A DNA stretch of 5,476 nt from Mucilaginibacter sp. (lineage in GTDB: Bacteria > Bacteroidota > Bacteroidia > Sphingobacteriales > Sphingobacteriaceae): assembly GCA_014376655.1 (NCBI GenBank), contig JACMRC010000495.1:1-5476 (forward strand). Direction: 5' to 3'. The notes beneath the pieces were generated by a model. It ran no database searches and was not told where the DNA came from. It worked only from the letters and a program-made list of their open reading frames with translations. Below are positions 4,883 to 5,476 of the stretch, one piece after another. Numbering within the stretch: position 1 is the stretch's first letter; every line of letters starts with the position of its first letter. A program made the position numbers and the translations under genes.

Positions 4883-5476
4883 ATGTTAATCCTCGGTATC
4901 ATTCCTGCACGTTACGCTTCATCACGCTTCCCCGGTAAACCATTGGTTGATATCGCCGGAAAAAGCATGATACAGCGTGTTTATGAACAGGCCAAAAAAT
5001 GTACTGATTTAACCGACGTTATTGTAGCTACCGACGATGATCGCATATTTGACCATGTAGTAGCCTTTGGCGGTGTAGCCGTAATGACCAGTGACCAGCA
5101 TCAAAGTGGCACAGACCGTTGTGCCGAAGTAGCCCTGGCGCATCCACAATACCACGTAGTAATAAATATCCAGGGTGATGAACCTTATATAGACCCTGAA
5201 CAAATAACCAAGCTTGCCGGCTGCTTTGCAGCACCCGAAACGCAGATAGCTACCCTGGTTAAACAGGTAAAAACCGAGCAGGAACTGTATAACCCCAATA
5301 CACCCAAAGTAATTGTAAATAAGCTAAGCGAGGCCGCTTACTTTTCTCGCTCGGCTATACCGCATATCCGTGGCGAGGAGCAGGCTAACTGGCTTGAGTT
5401 TTACCCGTTTTTTAAACACATTGGTATTTATGGCTACCGTGCAGATGTTTTGCAGGAAATAACCAAATTACCTATC
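4883..5476 (+). CDS. kdsB: 3-deoxy-manno-octulosonate cytidylyltransferase (CMP-Kdo synthetase), 3' end missing
   Basis: KdsB activates Kdo with CTP to give CMP-Kdo, the donor for the inner core of lipopolysaccharide; it acts in the cytoplasm. The frame is open from ATG 4883 to the right edge (198 codons of roughly 245-250 expected), so about 50 residues are missing. The N-terminal nucleotide-binding signature IIPARYASSRFPGKPL (6-21) is intact. Further family motifs are VIVATDDDRI (46-55), SGTDRCAE (75-82), metal-binding QGDEP (97-101), FSRSAIP (154-160) and KHIGIYGYR (178-186). The ATG gives exactly the expected short lead (MLILG) into the first motif. There is no clear Shine-Dalgarno; the leader is the end of the heptamer repeat. 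It may be read through from the kinase gene. Confidence 0.95.
   Translation, partial: MLILGIIPARYASSRFPGKPLVDIAGKSMIQRVYEQAKKCTDLTDVIVATDDDRIFDHVVAFGGVAVMTSDQHQSGTDRCAEVALAHPQYHVVINIQGDEPYIDPEQITKLAGCFAAPETQIATLVKQVKTEQELYNPNTPKVIVNKLSEAAYFSRSAIPHIRGEEQANWLEFYPFFKHIGIYGYRADVLQEITKLPI

Noticed and set aside
1..5476. Defence island, prophage or other novel multi-gene system
   Set aside because: The identified genes are unrelated core functions, with no integrase, transposase, toxin-antitoxin or nuclease genes and no clear composition shift beyond the GC-rich intergenic element.

Overview
The window looks like chromosomal housekeeping DNA from a Bacteroidota bacterium, most likely family Sphingobacteriaceae (Mucilaginibacter or Pedobacter type). 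The evidence is moderate G+C, protein sequences of Bacteroidota style, an 'ALAQ' signal-peptide end, TAnnTTTG-like promoter boxes sitting almost on the start codons, and kdsB, which points to a Kdo-containing Gram-negative envelope. The genus is inferred from general resemblance, not from a search.

Layout. On the left, a gene cut by the window edge (1-264, +, function not recognised) is followed 3 nt later by a secreted protein of unknown function (268-1050, +). That gene converges on a LolD/MacB-type ABC ATPase (1052-1771, -), with one base between the two stop codons. A plsC-like acyltransferase (2188-2916, -) and gatC (1898-2185, -) form a tight pair upstream of the ATPase, separated from it by an inverted array of 7-base units (1823-1896). 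plsC and trpS (2955-3950, +) diverge from a 38-bp gap that carries both predicted -7 boxes. A GC-rich inverted-repeat element of about 160 bp (3957-4117) separates trpS from a deoxynucleoside kinase (4196-4810, +). A second heptamer-built inverted repeat (4811-4874) fills the gap to kdsB (4883 to the right edge, +, C-terminus missing).

The genes cover unrelated core functions: phospholipid synthesis (plsC), tRNA aminoacylation (trpS, gatC), deoxynucleotide salvage (kinase), Kdo activation for LPS (kdsB) and envelope export (ABC ATPase). They do not form one pathway. I found no RNA gene, CRISPR array, transposase or defence system, and no convincing new multi-gene system.

The most unusual content is intergenic. 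Two separate gaps hold inverted arrays of degenerate heptamers (GAGTTAT-like and GATTTAC-like). In both, the two arms differ by exactly one 7-base unit. A third gap holds an unrelated four-hairpin GC-rich element.
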